Assembly (NCBI GenBank): GCA_003562075.1
Contig: PWWP01000306.1
Location: 1 to 62,031, forward strand
Source: Gemmatimonadota bacterium
GTDB lineage: Bacteria; Gemmatimonadota; Gemmatimonadetes; Longimicrobiales; Gaopeijiaceae
DNA: 62,031 bases
Direction: 5' to 3'
Within the stretch, counting starts at the first letter, position 1. Every line of letters starts with the position of its first letter. Below are positions 44,219 through 53,991 of the stretch, piece after piece. The notes beneath the pieces were generated by a model. It ran no database searches and was not told where the DNA came from. It was given only the letters and a program-made list of their open reading frames with translations. Made by a program: the position numbers and the translations under genes.

Positions 44219-46063
44219 ATGAAGGAACCACATCCACACCAGAAGCGAAGTCAGGCAAGGGGGGCGCTGGTCGTCCTGGCCGTCCTCTTCGGCGTTCTCA
44301 TCCTGTCGTTCTTCCGCGCTCAGGTCGTGCGAGGGTCCAGCTGGGCGCTCCAGTCCGACTCCAACCGACTTCGGGTGCTTCAGGTGCCAGCACCCCGGGG
44401 CACGGTCTTTGACCGATACGGGCGGATCATCGCCGACAATGTGCCTTCCTACACGGTCTCCCTCTTTCCTGCCCCACCCGACTCCATCCGCGAGACCTTG
44501 GGTCGCCTGGCTCCCCTTCTGGACCTTCCGGAGGAGCGGGTCGAAGCGTTGGTGGACGAATCGCGGGTGAACCGCCGACAGCCCCTCCTCGTCACTCGGA
44601 ATGCAGATTACGAGGTGATCGCCGCCGTCGAGGAGCGGCGCGGGGATTTCCCCGGCGTCTTCCTCGAGATGCGTCCTCGACGCCGCTACATGGGCGGGCC
44701 GGCCGTCGGACATGCTCTCGGATATGTGGGAGAGGTTTCTGCCGCCGAGCTGGAAAGTGCTGACTTCCAGGAGTACGAGCAGGGGATGATTGTGGGGAAG
44801 GAGGGGCTGGAGCGGCAGTATGAGCCCCTTCTGCAGGGCCGGCAGGGGGTGCGCTTCGTGGAGGTGGACGCCGTAGGGAGGGTCATTGGCTCCTTCGAGG
44901 GCCAGGCGGCGGCACCGGCCGTTCCAGGCGATGAACTCTACCTGCATCTGGATCTGGACCTCATGGAATATATCCATGAGATCTTTCCTGAGGACATGCG
45001 TGGGGCTGTGGTGGCGCTGAATGCCGAAGACGGAGGGGTCCTGGCTCTCTACTCTGCACCCACCTTCAATCCCAACAGCTTTGTCGGGGGCATCAGTCGG
45101 ACCCTCTGGGAGAGCCTGAACCAGGATCCGTCCCGTCCTCTCTACAATCGGGCGGTCGTGGGTCGCTATCCTCCGGCCTCCACCTGGAAGTTGGCTACGG
45201 CTGCTATCGGACTGGAGATGGGCGTGGTGGAGCCCGATGAGTTCATGCCGACCGCCTGCTACGGGTCCTACACCTACCAGGGCGTGACCCGGCGATGCTG
45301 GCGGGCAGAGGGCCATGGCCACCAGGACCTGGCTGGTGCCATCGGTCACTCGTGTAACGTCTGGTTCTATCAGCTGGGGCTGCGGATCGGATTGGAGCGG
45401 CTCGTGGAGGAGGGCACTCGCCTGGGCTTCGGGGAAGCCTGCGGGATCGACCTTCCCAGGGAGATGGCCGGGACCTTCCCTGAGAGCCTGGACTGGTGGC
45501 ACCGGGTCTTCAACTACCGACCTTTCGAGAACGAGGTCATGTCTCTTTCCATCGGGCAGGGACCCAATGATCAGACGCCTCTGAAGATGGCCCAGTTCTA
45601 TCTGGCTCTGGCCCGGGACGGGAGTGCTCCTCGCCCCCAACTCATCCGCTCTCCCGATGCGGACCCGGAGACGGACTGGCGGTTGGACCTGAGTGAGGCA
45701 TCGCTGGTGGCTCTCAGGGAGGGCCTCCGGTACGTGACGGCGCCGGGAGGAACGGCACATCTCTCTTCGCTGGAACACTGGGATCTCATGGGCAAGACGG
45801 GCACGGCTCAGGGTAGCCCCACCCAGGAGCATCCCCACGCCTGGTTCGTGGGGATGGCCGGGCCGTGGGAGGAAGATCCGGAGATCGTCATCGTAGTGCT
45901 GGTGGAAGAGGGGCAATCCGGCTCGGCCATGGCCGCCCCCATCGCTGCCAAGGCTGCAGACTTTCACCTGCGTCGGAAGTACGGCATACCGGTGGATACC
46001 ATCCAGACCCTGGGCGAGCATCTCCGGTCCGGGACCCCTGCGCCCTGGGCTCGCTGGAACTGA
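44219..46063 (+). CDS. mrdA: Penicillin-binding protein 2 (elongation transpeptidase)
   Basis: Class B PBP that cross-links side-wall peptidoglycan with RodA. The 614-residue product has one N-terminal membrane helix (about 15-33), a pedestal domain starting PAPRGTVFDRYGRIIADN, and a transpeptidase domain with SxxK in PASTWK (nucleophile Ser321), SxN as SCN, and KTGTA. The ATG at 44219 is the natural start; frame upstream lacks a signal or helix. The stop overlaps the rodA ATG. Confidence 0.95.
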   Translation: MKEPHPHQKRSQARGALVVLAVLFGVLILSFFRAQVVRGSSWALQSDSNRLRVLQVPAPRGTVFDRYGRIIADNVPSYTVSLFPAPPDSIRETLGRLAPLLDLPEERVEALVDESRVNRRQPLLVTRNADYEVIAAVEERRGDFPGVFLEMRPRRRYMGGPAVGHALGYVGEVSAAELESADFQEYEQGMIVGKEGLERQYEPLLQGRQGVRFVEVDAVGRVIGSFEGQAAAPAVPGDELYLHLDLDLMEYIHEIFPEDMRGAVVALNAEDGGVLALYSAPTFNPNSFVGGISRTLWESLNQDPSRPLYNRAVVGRYPPASTWKLATAAIGLEMGVVEPDEFMPTACYGSYTYQGVTRRCWRAEGHGHQDLAGAIGHSCNVWFYQLGLRIGLERLVEEGTRLGFGEACGIDLPREMAGTFPESLDWWHRVFNYRPFENEVMSLSIGQGPNDQTPLKMAQFYLALARDGSAPRPQLIRSPDADPETDWRLDLSEASLVALREGLRYVTAPGGTAHLSSLEHWDLMGKTGTAQGSPTQEHPHAWFVGMAGPWEEDPEIVIVVLVEEGQSGSAMAAPIAAKAADFHLRRKYGIPVDTIQTLGEHLRSGTPAPWARWN

Positions 46064-47319
46064 TGGCTTCTCCGTCGGGGCCCATGGGCCGATGGGTGGA
46101 ACGGTGGACGGGGGATCCCCTCCTTGTGGGCGCGGCCATGGCGCTCTCCCTTTTTGGGGTGGCCATGATCTACTCCGCCGGGGTGGTGAATGTCCCCAGC
46201 CCCGTCACCCAGGGAGCATGGCGACGGCAGCTCGTCTGGTTGGCGTTGGCTCTGGTGGGATTCGGGGTCATCTGGAAGGTGAAGGCTCGGTGGATCGAGT
46301 GGATCGCCTTCCCGGCCTACGGATTGGCGGTGATTCTCCTGGCGGCCACCCTGGTCGTCGGGACTGGAGCAGGAACGGCGGAGGGGGTGGGACGCTGGAT
46401 CGGGATCGGTCCCATTCGGTTTCAGCCGGCGGAGTTCGCCAAGTTGGCCGCCGTTCTCGGCCTGGCCCGGTACCTCTCCTCCCGCGAGGCGCCTCCCCAG
46501 AGCCTCCGGGACCTTGTGGCGCCCAGCGCCCTCATGGGTGTGCCTCTGATCCTGGTGGTCCTGCAGCCGGACCTGGGGACGGCATTGGCCTTCGTAGGGG
46601 TCCTGTTCGCCTGTCTCTATTGGGCCGGCACGCCTCCATTCCTCCTCTTCCTTCTGGCCTCACCTGGGCTCGCCCTGATCCTGGCCTTCAGCACCGTCGT
46701 GTGGTCGGCCTACTTCGTGGGATTGATCCTCCTGATCTACCTCTTCCGGTATCGGTTGTATCTGGCCGAGTCGGTGGGGATCCTCCTGGCCAACCTGGCG
46801 GCAGGGACCATCGCGAATCCACTCTGGAGCCAACTGGCCGACTATCAGCGGAATCGTCTGCTGGTCTTCCTTGATCCGAGCATGGATCCTCGGGGAGCCG
46901 GGTGGAATCTGATCCAATCCAAGGTGGCCATCGGGAGTGGAGGTCTCACGGGGAAGGGATTCACCCAGGGTACGCAGAAGCGGCTGGATTTCCTGCCGGA
47001 GCAGCACACCGACTTCATCTTCAGCGTAGTGGGAGAGGAGCTGGGGTTCGTGGGTTCGGTCCTGGTGGTGGCGGTCTTCGGGTTCCTCCTCTACCGAGTG
47101 GTGCGCCTGGCAGAAGGGGCAGGGGATCCCTTTGCCGGGTTGGTTCTCTTCGGTATCTTCGGAGCCTGGATCGTCCACATCTTCATCAATATCGGAATGA
47201 CGATCGGGTTGGTTCCTATTACCGGGATCCCCCTCCCATTTCTTAGCTACGGTGGCACCTTCCTTCTGACCTGTTGGGCGTTCACGGCGTTGGCCGTGCG
47301 GCTGGCCCAGGAGGATTGA
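46063..47319 (+). CDS. rodA: Rod-shape protein RodA (peptidoglycan glycosyltransferase, SEDS)
   Basis: SEDS-family lipid II polymerase that works with PBP2. The 418-residue protein has about ten transmembrane segments, the GTAEGVGRWIGIGPIRFQPA loop, LQPDLGTALAFVGVL, the conserved Asp-containing LPEQHTDFIFSVVGEELGF loop and the C-terminal GIPLPFLSYGGTF motif. It begins at the TGATG overlap with mrdA. The spacing to accD is 33 bases. Confidence 0.95.
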   Translation: MASPSGPMGRWVERWTGDPLLVGAAMALSLFGVAMIYSAGVVNVPSPVTQGAWRRQLVWLALALVGFGVIWKVKARWIEWIAFPAYGLAVILLAATLVVGTGAGTAEGVGRWIGIGPIRFQPAEFAKLAAVLGLARYLSSREAPPQSLRDLVAPSALMGVPLILVVLQPDLGTALAFVGVLFACLYWAGTPPFLLFLLASPGLALILAFSTVVWSAYFVGLILLIYLFRYRLYLAESVGILLANLAAGTIANPLWSQLADYQRNRLLVFLDPSMDPRGAGWNLIQSKVAIGSGGLTGKGFTQGTQKRLDFLPEQHTDFIFSVVGEELGFVGSVLVVAVFGFLLYRVVRLAEGAGDPFAGLVLFGIFGAWIVHIFINIGMTIGLVPITGIPLPFLSYGGTFLLTCWAFTALAVRLAQED

Positions 47320-47352
47320 GTCTGCCCTGCACCCAGCGCTGGAGGAACAGCA

Positions 47353-48213
47353 ATGTCCTGGTTTCGAAAGGCGAAGAAGCCCCTCAGCGGCGACGACCGA
47401 CGGGACGTTCCGTCGGACGTCTTCGACAAATGCGATGGATGCGGTGAGATCCTCTACCGGGAGAAGCTCACTCGAAACCTCCACGTATGCCCCGAGTGTG
47501 GGCACCACTTTCGAATCCGGGCGGACATCTACCGTCGGATTCTCACTGACGAGGGTTCGTTCGAGGAGACGGAGGCTGACCTGGGCAGCGCCGATCCGCT
47601 GGAGTTCGAGGACCTGAAGCGGTACAAGGACCGACTCGAGGCAGCCGAGAAGAAGACGGGTCGAAAGGATGCCGTTGTCACGGGAAGGGGCACGTTGGAG
47701 GGCCTCCCCATTGCACTGGCCGTCATGGATTTCGCCTTCATCGGAGGATCGATGGGGTCGGCGGTGGGTGAGAAGATTGCCCGGATCGGCCGGGTGGCTT
47801 TGGCCGAGGAACGTCCCTTCCTCCTGGTATCGGCATCAGGGGGAGCCCGAATGATGGAAGGGATATACTCGCTCATGCAGATGGCCAAGACATCGGCCGT
47901 TCTGGCTCAACTCCATGAGGCCGGAATCCCCTTCATCTCCATCCTCACCGATCCCACCACGGGTGGGGTCACCGCCTCCTTCGCCATGCTGGGGGACGTG
48001 AACCTGGCAGAGCCGGGAGCTCTCATCGGCTTTGCCGGACCCCGAGTCATCGAAGAGACCATCAAGCAGGAGCTTCCCGAGGGCTTCCAGCGCGCCGAGT
48101 TCCTCCTGGAGCACGGCATGGTGGATCGAGTGGTGGATCGGCGGGAGATGCGAGAGACCATTCTCCAACTCCTGGGCCACATGTGGACGCTTCCTGGAGA
48201 CGCTGAGCGGTGA
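47353..48213 (+). CDS. accD: Acetyl-CoA carboxylase carboxyltransferase subunit beta
   Basis: Carries the CT zinc-binding half of acetyl-CoA carboxylase for fatty-acid synthesis. Four Cys at 27, 30, 46 and 49 form the zinc ribbon (CDGCGEI and VCPECGHHF), and the crotonase-like core has SGGARMMEG, DPTTGGVTASFAMLGDV and GFAGPRVIE. A GGAGGAACAGC site fixes the ATG. accA is not in the window. Its stop overlaps the folC GTG. Confidence 0.96.
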   Translation: MSWFRKAKKPLSGDDRRDVPSDVFDKCDGCGEILYREKLTRNLHVCPECGHHFRIRADIYRRILTDEGSFEETEADLGSADPLEFEDLKRYKDRLEAAEKKTGRKDAVVTGRGTLEGLPIALAVMDFAFIGGSMGSAVGEKIARIGRVALAEERPFLLVSASGGARMMEGIYSLMQMAKTSAVLAQLHEAGIPFISILTDPTTGGVTASFAMLGDVNLAEPGALIGFAGPRVIEETIKQELPEGFQRAEFLLEHGMVDRVVDRREMRETILQLLGHMWTLPGDAER

Positions 48214-49586
48214 CGAAGGCCCCATCCTCCCTCCCAGGGGGTGCCCTGCCAGCCCTGGGAGCCGGGCCCGACCGGATGCCGGCGTCCCATGACAGCCTGG
48301 CACGCGAACTCTTCCCTCCCCTCACCGGCCGGGTCACATGGGGACTTACCCGGATCCACGGCATTCTGGCCGGCATCGGCCACCCTCTGCGTCGGGTCCC
48401 GGTCCTCCATGTGGGGGGGACCAACGGGAAGGGATCGGTGGGCCGGGTGTGGGCCGGAATCCTGGAGGAAGCGGGGCTTCGGGTCGGACTGTATAGCTCA
48501 CCAGATCTCGTCTCCTTCCGGGAACGGATCTTGGTCAACGGCCGGCCGTTCCCGGACGAAGCTCTCCTGGAGCTGGCCCAGGAACTCCATCCCCACCTTC
48601 TTCGAGAGAGCCCCTCCCTCTTCGAGGCATCGACTGCGTTGGCCTTCCTCGCCATGGAGAGGGCCGGGGTCGAGGTGGCTGTGGTGGAGGTGGGGCTGGG
48701 AGGACGGCTGGATGCCACGAACGTGGTCTCGCCCGTGGTCAGCGTCATCACCAATGTGACCATGGACCACGCCGACCTCCTGGGAGGGACTCTTCCGGAG
48801 ATCGCCTTGGAGAAGGCCGGGATTTTCAAGGCTGGAGTCCCGGCGTATACCGGGTCACAGGATCCTGCGGTTCTGGAGGTCTTGACCAGGGAAGCTGCCA
48901 CTCTGGGGGTTCCCCTCACTCGGGTAGGGCCGCCCCGTGGCACCGTCACAGCAGCGGGGATCTCCCTTTCGGTCCGGACCCGGCGGTGGGGAGAGTTGGA
49001 GTTGAAGTCGCCCCTGGTGGGGCGACACCAGCTGGAGAATGTGGCACTGGCCGTCCGGTCGTTGGAAGCCCTCCCTCCCCGTATCCCAATCACGGCCACG
49101 TGTATCCGAAAGGGGGTCGCCCGGGCCCGCCTTCCTGGACGATTTCAGGTTGAACGGACCGATGCAGGGCTCTGGGTCCTGGACGTGGCCCACAATCCCG
49201 CAGCAGCCCGGGTGCTGGTTTCCACCCTCCAGGAGGTGGAGTTGCCGGCGCCCAGGATCGGTGTGGTTCAGATCATGAAGGACAAGGATGTCCCAGCGAT
49301 CCTGAAGGAGCTTGCCCAGGGTCTGGACGGGATGGTTCTTGTCACCGACCCATCCACCCCTGAAGACCGGCGGTGGGAGCCGGGAGAGGCGGAACTGGCT
49401 CTCCCCAGGGGGTTCCCCACCCGAAAGAGCGATTCGGTAGCAGAGGGATTGGAACAGGCCCGGACGTGGGCCGAGAGGGGCGGATCGGTCCTCGTCACAG
49501 GCTCTTTCTCCGTTGTGGCCCTGGCGTTGCGAGCCCTGGATCGGATCCCCCGAGAAGCCTTGCCCCCTTCCTCCGGGTTCGGGTAG
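48210..49586 (+). CDS. folC: Folylpolyglutamate synthase / dihydrofolate synthase
   Basis: ATP-dependent ligase that adds glutamate to folates; Mur-ligase fold. The P-loop VGGTNGKGSV is at about 68-77, followed by EVGLGGRLDATNVV, ITNVTMDHADLLG and VLDVAHNPAA. The start is GTG within the accD stop (GTGA). An N-terminal stretch of about 25 residues before the conserved region could be a longer leader. accD-folC order is common. Confidence 0.93.
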   Translation: MTKAPSSLPGGALPALGAGPDRMPASHDSLARELFPPLTGRVTWGLTRIHGILAGIGHPLRRVPVLHVGGTNGKGSVGRVWAGILEEAGLRVGLYSSPDLVSFRERILVNGRPFPDEALLELAQELHPHLLRESPSLFEASTALAFLAMERAGVEVAVVEVGLGGRLDATNVVSPVVSVITNVTMDHADLLGGTLPEIALEKAGIFKAGVPAYTGSQDPAVLEVLTREAATLGVPLTRVGPPRGTVTAAGISLSVRTRRWGELELKSPLVGRHQLENVALAVRSLEALPPRIPITATCIRKGVARARLPGRFQVERTDAGLWVLDVAHNPAAARVLVSTLQEVELPAPRIGVVQIMKDKDVPAILKELAQGLDGMVLVTDPSTPEDRRWEPGEAELALPRGFPTRKSDSVAEGLEQARTWAERGGSVLVTGSFSVVALALRALDRIPREALPPSSGFG

Positions 49587-49595
49587 ATTCGCGCC

Positions 49596-50906
49596 ATGTC
49601 AAGAGCAAAGAACTTCGCCAGACTTCCCGGCTTTCGCGACTTTCCGCCGGAAGAACTGGTGCTCCGATCCCACCTGTTCGATGCGTGGCGCCGGGTCTCC
49701 CGGCGCTACGGCTTTCTGGAATACGACGGACCTCCTCTGGAGGAGTTGGATCTCTACACCCAGAAGAGCGGTGAGGAGATTGTGGGCCAACTCTACAACT
49801 TCACCGATAAGGGGGGGCGGGAGGTCTCTCTTCGCCCGGAGATGACGCCGTCCCTGGCCAGGATCCTGGGGGAGCGGAGTCGGGCCATGCCCAAGCCCAT
49901 CCGCTGGTTCTCCATCCCCCAGCTGTTTCGATACGAACGCCAGCAGCGAGGCCGGCTCCGGGAGCATTTCCAGTGGAATGTGGACCTGGTGGGCGGACCG
50001 GGCGTGGAAGCAGATGCCGAAGTCCTGGCCGTAGCGCTGGACAGCCTCCGGGCGCTGGGATTGAGCAGCGATGACATCCGGGCCCGGATCTCGGATCGGA
50101 GGCTCCTGTCTGCCCTCCTCCGGGAGTGTGGCGTCCCATCCGACTCGCTGGATGCCACCTATCCCGTAGTGGACAAGGTGGAACGGGAGTCGGAGGAGAG
50201 GATCCGGGAGCGGCTGTCTGGAGAGGTTGGGCTGCCTCCAGAGGTCGTGGATCGAGTGATTACCCTCTTCCAGGCGCCATCTCTGGCGGCAGTGGCTGAT
50301 GCCTTCGCCCATCGCGAGGAGGTGGCCGGTCCCCTGGCTGAGGTCCAGGAATTCATCCAGATCCTGGATGACCTGGGGCTGGCTGGCTTCGTGGAGTTCG
50401 ACCTCACCATCGTTCGAGGATTGGCCTACTATACGGGCATCGTCTTCGAGGTCTTCGACCGGCAGGGCGAACACCGGGCAATCTGCGGCGGCGGCCGCTA
50501 CGACAGCCTCCTGGAGTTGGTGGGAGGCGAGCCTCTCCCTGCAGTGGGTTTCGGGATGGGTGACGTGGTCCTGTCAGACCTGCTGATCGAGCGAGGGTTG
50601 GCCCCTGAATACCGACGTCAGGTCGATTACTTCCTGGTTGTCATCGGCGAAGAGCAGGCCGGATTGGCTCGCCGACTGGCCACCTCCTTGAGGCGATCCG
50701 GTCACTCGGCCCTCTACGGGATCCGAGGTCAGTCGGTCCGCAAACAATTCTCCGCAGCTGCCAATGAAGGGGCCCGGCAGGTGATCGTCCTCGGTCCCGA
50801 TGAGGTGTCTCGGGGGAAGGCCGTCCTCCGGGACATGGTTTCCGGCGACGAAGAGGAGGTGACCCTCCAGTCGCTCATGGGGAGGGACGGGGCAGGGGAG
50901 GAGTAG
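49596..50906 (+). CDS. hisS: Histidine--tRNA ligase (divergent type)
   Basis: Class II synthetase for tRNA-His, 436 residues. Motif 2 reads FRYERQQRGRLREHFQWN (111-128), and the His-specific loop reads IVRGLAYYTGIVFE with Arg274, where most bacterial enzymes have RGLDYY. Motif 3 is AVGFGMGDVVLSDLL. The C-terminal anticodon domain is about 330-420. The core is intact, but the motif-2 tail and the Asp-to-Ala change place it in a distinct HisRS subclass. It is nine bases after folC. Confidence 0.92.
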   Translation: MSRAKNFARLPGFRDFPPEELVLRSHLFDAWRRVSRRYGFLEYDGPPLEELDLYTQKSGEEIVGQLYNFTDKGGREVSLRPEMTPSLARILGERSRAMPKPIRWFSIPQLFRYERQQRGRLREHFQWNVDLVGGPGVEADAEVLAVALDSLRALGLSSDDIRARISDRRLLSALLRECGVPSDSLDATYPVVDKVERESEERIRERLSGEVGLPPEVVDRVITLFQAPSLAAVADAFAHREEVAGPLAEVQEFIQILDDLGLAGFVEFDLTIVRGLAYYTGIVFEVFDRQGEHRAICGGGRYDSLLELVGGEPLPAVGFGMGDVVLSDLLIERGLAPEYRRQVDYFLVVIGEEQAGLARRLATSLRRSGHSALYGIRGQSVRKQFSAAANEGARQVIVLGPDEVSRGKAVLRDMVSGDEEEVTLQSLMGRDGAGEE

Positions 50907-50908
50907 GC

Positions 50909-51202
50909 GTGGCTGAGGGAGAGGGTTTCAAGGAGACCCGAGAGGAGATGGAGCGGGCGATTCGTCGTCTGAACGCCCTGGAGTATGTCATTCTGGTGGC
51001 GGCGGTTCTGGTGGCACTCGCTGGGGGGGGCATTGTGGCCTTCCTCCTGAGTGCCGGCACTGACCTCCCCCTGCGACCGACCTGGGCGATCCTTTCGCTT
51101 CTCCTCATCATCGTCCCTGCGGCGGTCGTCTTCGGAAGGGAGCGGGCTCGAGCAGGTCGACGACATAGAGGATCCAAGGACCAACCCAGCGATGGAGCAT
51201 AG
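50909..51202 (+). CDS. Small two-helix membrane protein of unknown function
   Basis: I do not recognise a family. The 97-residue product has an acidic/charged N-terminus with a short amphipathic helix (EEMERAIRRLNALEY), two transmembrane segments at about 26-46 and 58-76, and a basic C-terminus. It starts at a GTG directly after the hisS stop and ends right before the proS ATG, so it is clearly inside the operon. Confidence 0.7.
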   Translation: MAEGEGFKETREEMERAIRRLNALEYVILVAAVLVALAGGGIVAFLLSAGTDLPLRPTWAILSLLLIIVPAAVVFGRERARAGRRHRGSKDQPSDGA

Positions 51203-52663
51203 ATGGGCGACGACAAGGCGCTGACACCCCGGGCTGAAGACTTCAGCGCGTGGTACAACGAAGTGGTGCATCGGGCCGAACTGGCCGAACATTCCCCGGT
51301 CCGGGGGAGCATGGTCATCCGGCCCTGGGGCTACGGAATCTGGGAACGGATGCAACGGGCTCTGGACGATATGTTCAAGGCCACCGGCCATGAGAATGCA
51401 TACTTCCCCCTCCTGATTCCCATGAGCTTCATCGAGCGGGAGAAGGAGCACGTGAAGGGGTTCAAGCCCGAACTGGCAGTGGTGACCCACGCCGGCGGGA
51501 AGGAGCTGGATGAACCACTGGCCATCCGACCTACCTCCGAGACCATCATCTACTCCATGTACGCCCGCTGGGTGCAGTCCTACCGGGACCTCCCGGTGAA
51601 GATGAACCAGTGGGCCAACGTCATGCGATGGGAGCTTCGGACCCGGCTCTTCCTTCGAACCGCCGAGTTTCTGTGGCAGGAGGGGCACACGGCCCACGCT
51701 ACCGAGGAGGAGGCGGAGGAGGAAACCCGCCTCATGCTGGAGATCTACCGCAAGTTCATGGAGGAATGGATCGCCATGCCGGTGGTGACGGGCCTCAAGA
51801 GCGATTCGGAGAAGTTTGCCGGGGCGGTCCGGACCTACGCTTGCGAAGGAATGATGCAGGATCGGAAGGCGCTCCAGGCCGGCACTTCCCATCACCTGGG
51901 TCAGAACTTCTCCAGGCAGTTCGGGCTCACCTTCCAGAGCGAGGCAGGGGTTGAGGAATACGCCTGGAACACCTCCTGGGGGGTGTCCACGCGGCTGGTG
52001 GGGGGGATGGTCATGACCCACGGCGATGATTCCGGGATCGTGGTTCCTCCCCGTCTGGCTCCATCCCAGGTCGTCATCGTACCCATCTACCGGAAGGATT
52101 CGGAGCGGGAGGGCGTGGTAGGGAAGGCCCATGAGCTGAAGGCGCGCCTCACCGAGCTCGACGTCCGGGTCAAAGTCGATGACCGGGACCATCTCAATCC
52201 GGGAGCCAAGTTCTATGAGTGGGAGCGGAAGGGGGTGCCCTTCCGACTCGAGATCGGCCCTCGGGACCTGGCCAAGGAGCAAGTTGTCCTGGTGAAACGG
52301 GTGACGGGCGAGGGTGAGGATCGAAAGGCCTTTCTTCCGGAGGCCCAGGCCGTGGCGGAGCTGCCTGCCCGCCTGGAGGCATTTCAGGACCAACTCCTGA
52401 CGCTGGCCCGGAAGCGGCGGGAAGAGCACTCCTATCGGGGAGTGGAGAGCATGGACCGGTTGAAGGAGATCATGGACGGTCCCGGCGGCTTCGTCTACAC
52501 CGGATGGAGTGGTGACCCGGCGGTGGAGGAAAGGGTGAAGGCCGAAACCGGGGCAACCCTCCGGTGCATTCCGGACCCGGACTTCCAGTCTCCGGAGCAG
52601 CCCTCCCGGTGCATCGGGGGCGGCGAGGCCCAATCCGAGGTCATCTGGGCCAAGGCCTATTGA
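51203..52663 (+). CDS. proS: Proline--tRNA ligase, short (archaeal/eukaryotic-like) type
   Basis: Class II synthetase for tRNA-Pro, 486 residues. RPTSETIIY, QWANVMRWELRTRLFLRTAE and GTSHHLGQNFSRQF are conserved catalytic segments, followed by the anticodon-binding domain and a C-terminal zinc-like domain ending in VIWAKAY. The insertion editing domain of E. coli-type ProRS is absent, as in the group found in archaea, eukaryotes and some bacteria. The stop overlaps the lysA ATG (TGATG). Confidence 0.94.
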   Translation: MGDDKALTPRAEDFSAWYNEVVHRAELAEHSPVRGSMVIRPWGYGIWERMQRALDDMFKATGHENAYFPLLIPMSFIEREKEHVKGFKPELAVVTHAGGKELDEPLAIRPTSETIIYSMYARWVQSYRDLPVKMNQWANVMRWELRTRLFLRTAEFLWQEGHTAHATEEEAEEETRLMLEIYRKFMEEWIAMPVVTGLKSDSEKFAGAVRTYACEGMMQDRKALQAGTSHHLGQNFSRQFGLTFQSEAGVEEYAWNTSWGVSTRLVGGMVMTHGDDSGIVVPPRLAPSQVVIVPIYRKDSEREGVVGKAHELKARLTELDVRVKVDDRDHLNPGAKFYEWERKGVPFRLEIGPRDLAKEQVVLVKRVTGEGEDRKAFLPEAQAVAELPARLEAFQDQLLTLARKRREEHSYRGVESMDRLKEIMDGPGGFVYTGWSGDPAVEERVKAETGATLRCIPDPDFQSPEQPSRCIGGGEAQSEVIWAKAY

Positions 52664-53991
52664 TGCCTGTGTCGGCCGGCTCGCCGCCAGGAACGATCCA
52701 GGGTCTTGGGAGCGGTTTTTCCTGGAAAGACGGGATTCTCCATTGCAGGGAAGTGTCGCTGGAAGGGATGGCTCGTGAGTTTGGCACCCCTCTGTACATC
52801 TACGACTCGGAGGGCATCCAAGCCCGGATCCGAGAGTTCCGAACTGCGTTTCAGGGGGTGGGTTTCCTCCTGGCGTACTCGGTGAAGGCCAATGGAAACC
52901 TGGCCGTGCTCAACCGTGTCGGACGGGCTGGTGCCGGGGCCGACATCGTGAGCGGGGGAGAGCTTCACCGTGCCATCTCGGCTGGAATCCCACCGGAGCG
53001 CATCGTCTTCGCCGGAGTGGGGAAGACGGTCCCAGAAATGGAGGCCGCGCTTGAGGCCGGGATCTATGCCTTTCACGTGGAGAGTGAGGGGGAGTTGAAG
53101 CTCCTGGAAGAGGTGGCGTCTCGACACGGCGTGCAGGCCCCCGTCGGGATCCGAGTGAATCCAGATGTGGAATCACCCACCCCCCACGAGTACACCCGGA
53201 CTGGCCACGCAGCATCCAAGTTCGGTATTCCGGTGGCCAAGGCGCTGGAGCTCTACCGATCTGCGCCGGACTACCCCCACATCCGCTTCCGGGGCATCGA
53301 TGTCCACATCGGCTCCCAGATCGTGAAGGTGGAGCCGTACCTGGCAGCCCTGGAGACCGTCCTCTCCATGGTGGACCGGTTGGCCGATGAAGGAGTCGAA
53401 CTGGAATACCTGGATCTGGGCGGAGGGTTCGGAGTGGGGTACTCGGGTGAGCCGGGACTTCCCCTGGAGGAGCTGGCGACCCGGGTGATCCCACCCCTGA
53501 CTTCCCGAGGCCTCAAACTCATCCTGGAGCCAGGACGATCGGTGGTGGGACACGCCGGAGTCCTCCTGATCCGGGTTCTCTATCGGAAGGAGTCGGGAGG
53601 GAAGACCTTCGTCATCACCGATGGAGGGATGACGGAGCTCCTCCGTCCATCCCACTACGGGGGATGGCATCGGATCGTCCCGGTCCAACTCAGGCCGGAC
53701 GCCCGGCACAGGACTGTGGATATTGTGGGGCCCGTCTGTGAATCCGGGGACTTCCTGGCGAGGAACCGAGAGCTTCCCTTGCCGGAACCCGGTGACCTGC
53801 TGGCCGTGGGGACGGCTGGGGCCTACGGTTTCACCATGGCCTCCAACTACAATGCCCGCCTTCGGCCGGCGGAGATCCTGGTGGAGGGGGGGGCTCCTCT
53901 TCTTGTCCGGCACCGGGAGAAAGTGGAAGAGCTCATCCGGGGCGAATCCATCCCATCATATACACGTGATTCTGGAGATAGCGCGACATGA
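52663..53991 (+). CDS. lysA: Diaminopimelate decarboxylase
   Basis: PLP enzyme that makes L-lysine from meso-diaminopimelate. The 442-residue product has [11 protein letters not shown] with the PLP Lys, [21 protein letters not shown], the phosphate-binding [21 protein letters not shown], and [14 protein letters not shown] with the catalytic Cys. The ATG at 52663 overlaps the proS stop; the first 20 residues are variable. The overlap leaves no room for a lysine riboswitch. Confidence 0.95.
   Translation: MPVSAGSPPGTIQGLGSGFSWKDGILHCREVSLEGMAREFGTPLYIYDSEGIQARIREFRTAFQGVGFLLAYSVKANGNLAVLNRVGRAGAGADIVSGGELHRAISAGIPPERIVFAGVGKTVPEMEAALEAGIYAFHVESEGELKLLEEVASRHGVQAPVGIRVNPDVESPTPHEYTRTGHAASKFGIPVAKALELYRSAPDYPHIRFRGIDVHIGSQIVKVEPYLAALETVLSMVDRLADEGVELEYLDLGGGFGVGYSGEPGLPLEELATRVIPPLTSRGLKLILEPGRSVVGHAGVLLIRVLYRKESGGKTFVITDGGMTELLRPSHYGGWHRIVPVQLRPDARHRTVDIVGPVCESGDFLARNRELPLPEPGDLLAVGTAGAYGFTMASNYNARLRPAEILVEGGAPLLVRHREKVEELIRGESIPSYTRDSGDSAT

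Noticed and set aside
44186-46021. 611-codon minus-strand frame opposite mrdA
   Set aside because: Same reason; the plus-strand PBP2 has all active-site motifs.
50729-52633. 634-codon minus-strand frame opposite proS
   Set aside because: Mirror of a conserved synthetase, no protein-like motifs or start signals.
52640-52680. Lysine riboswitch before lysA
   Set aside because: lysA begins inside the proS stop, so there is no leader.
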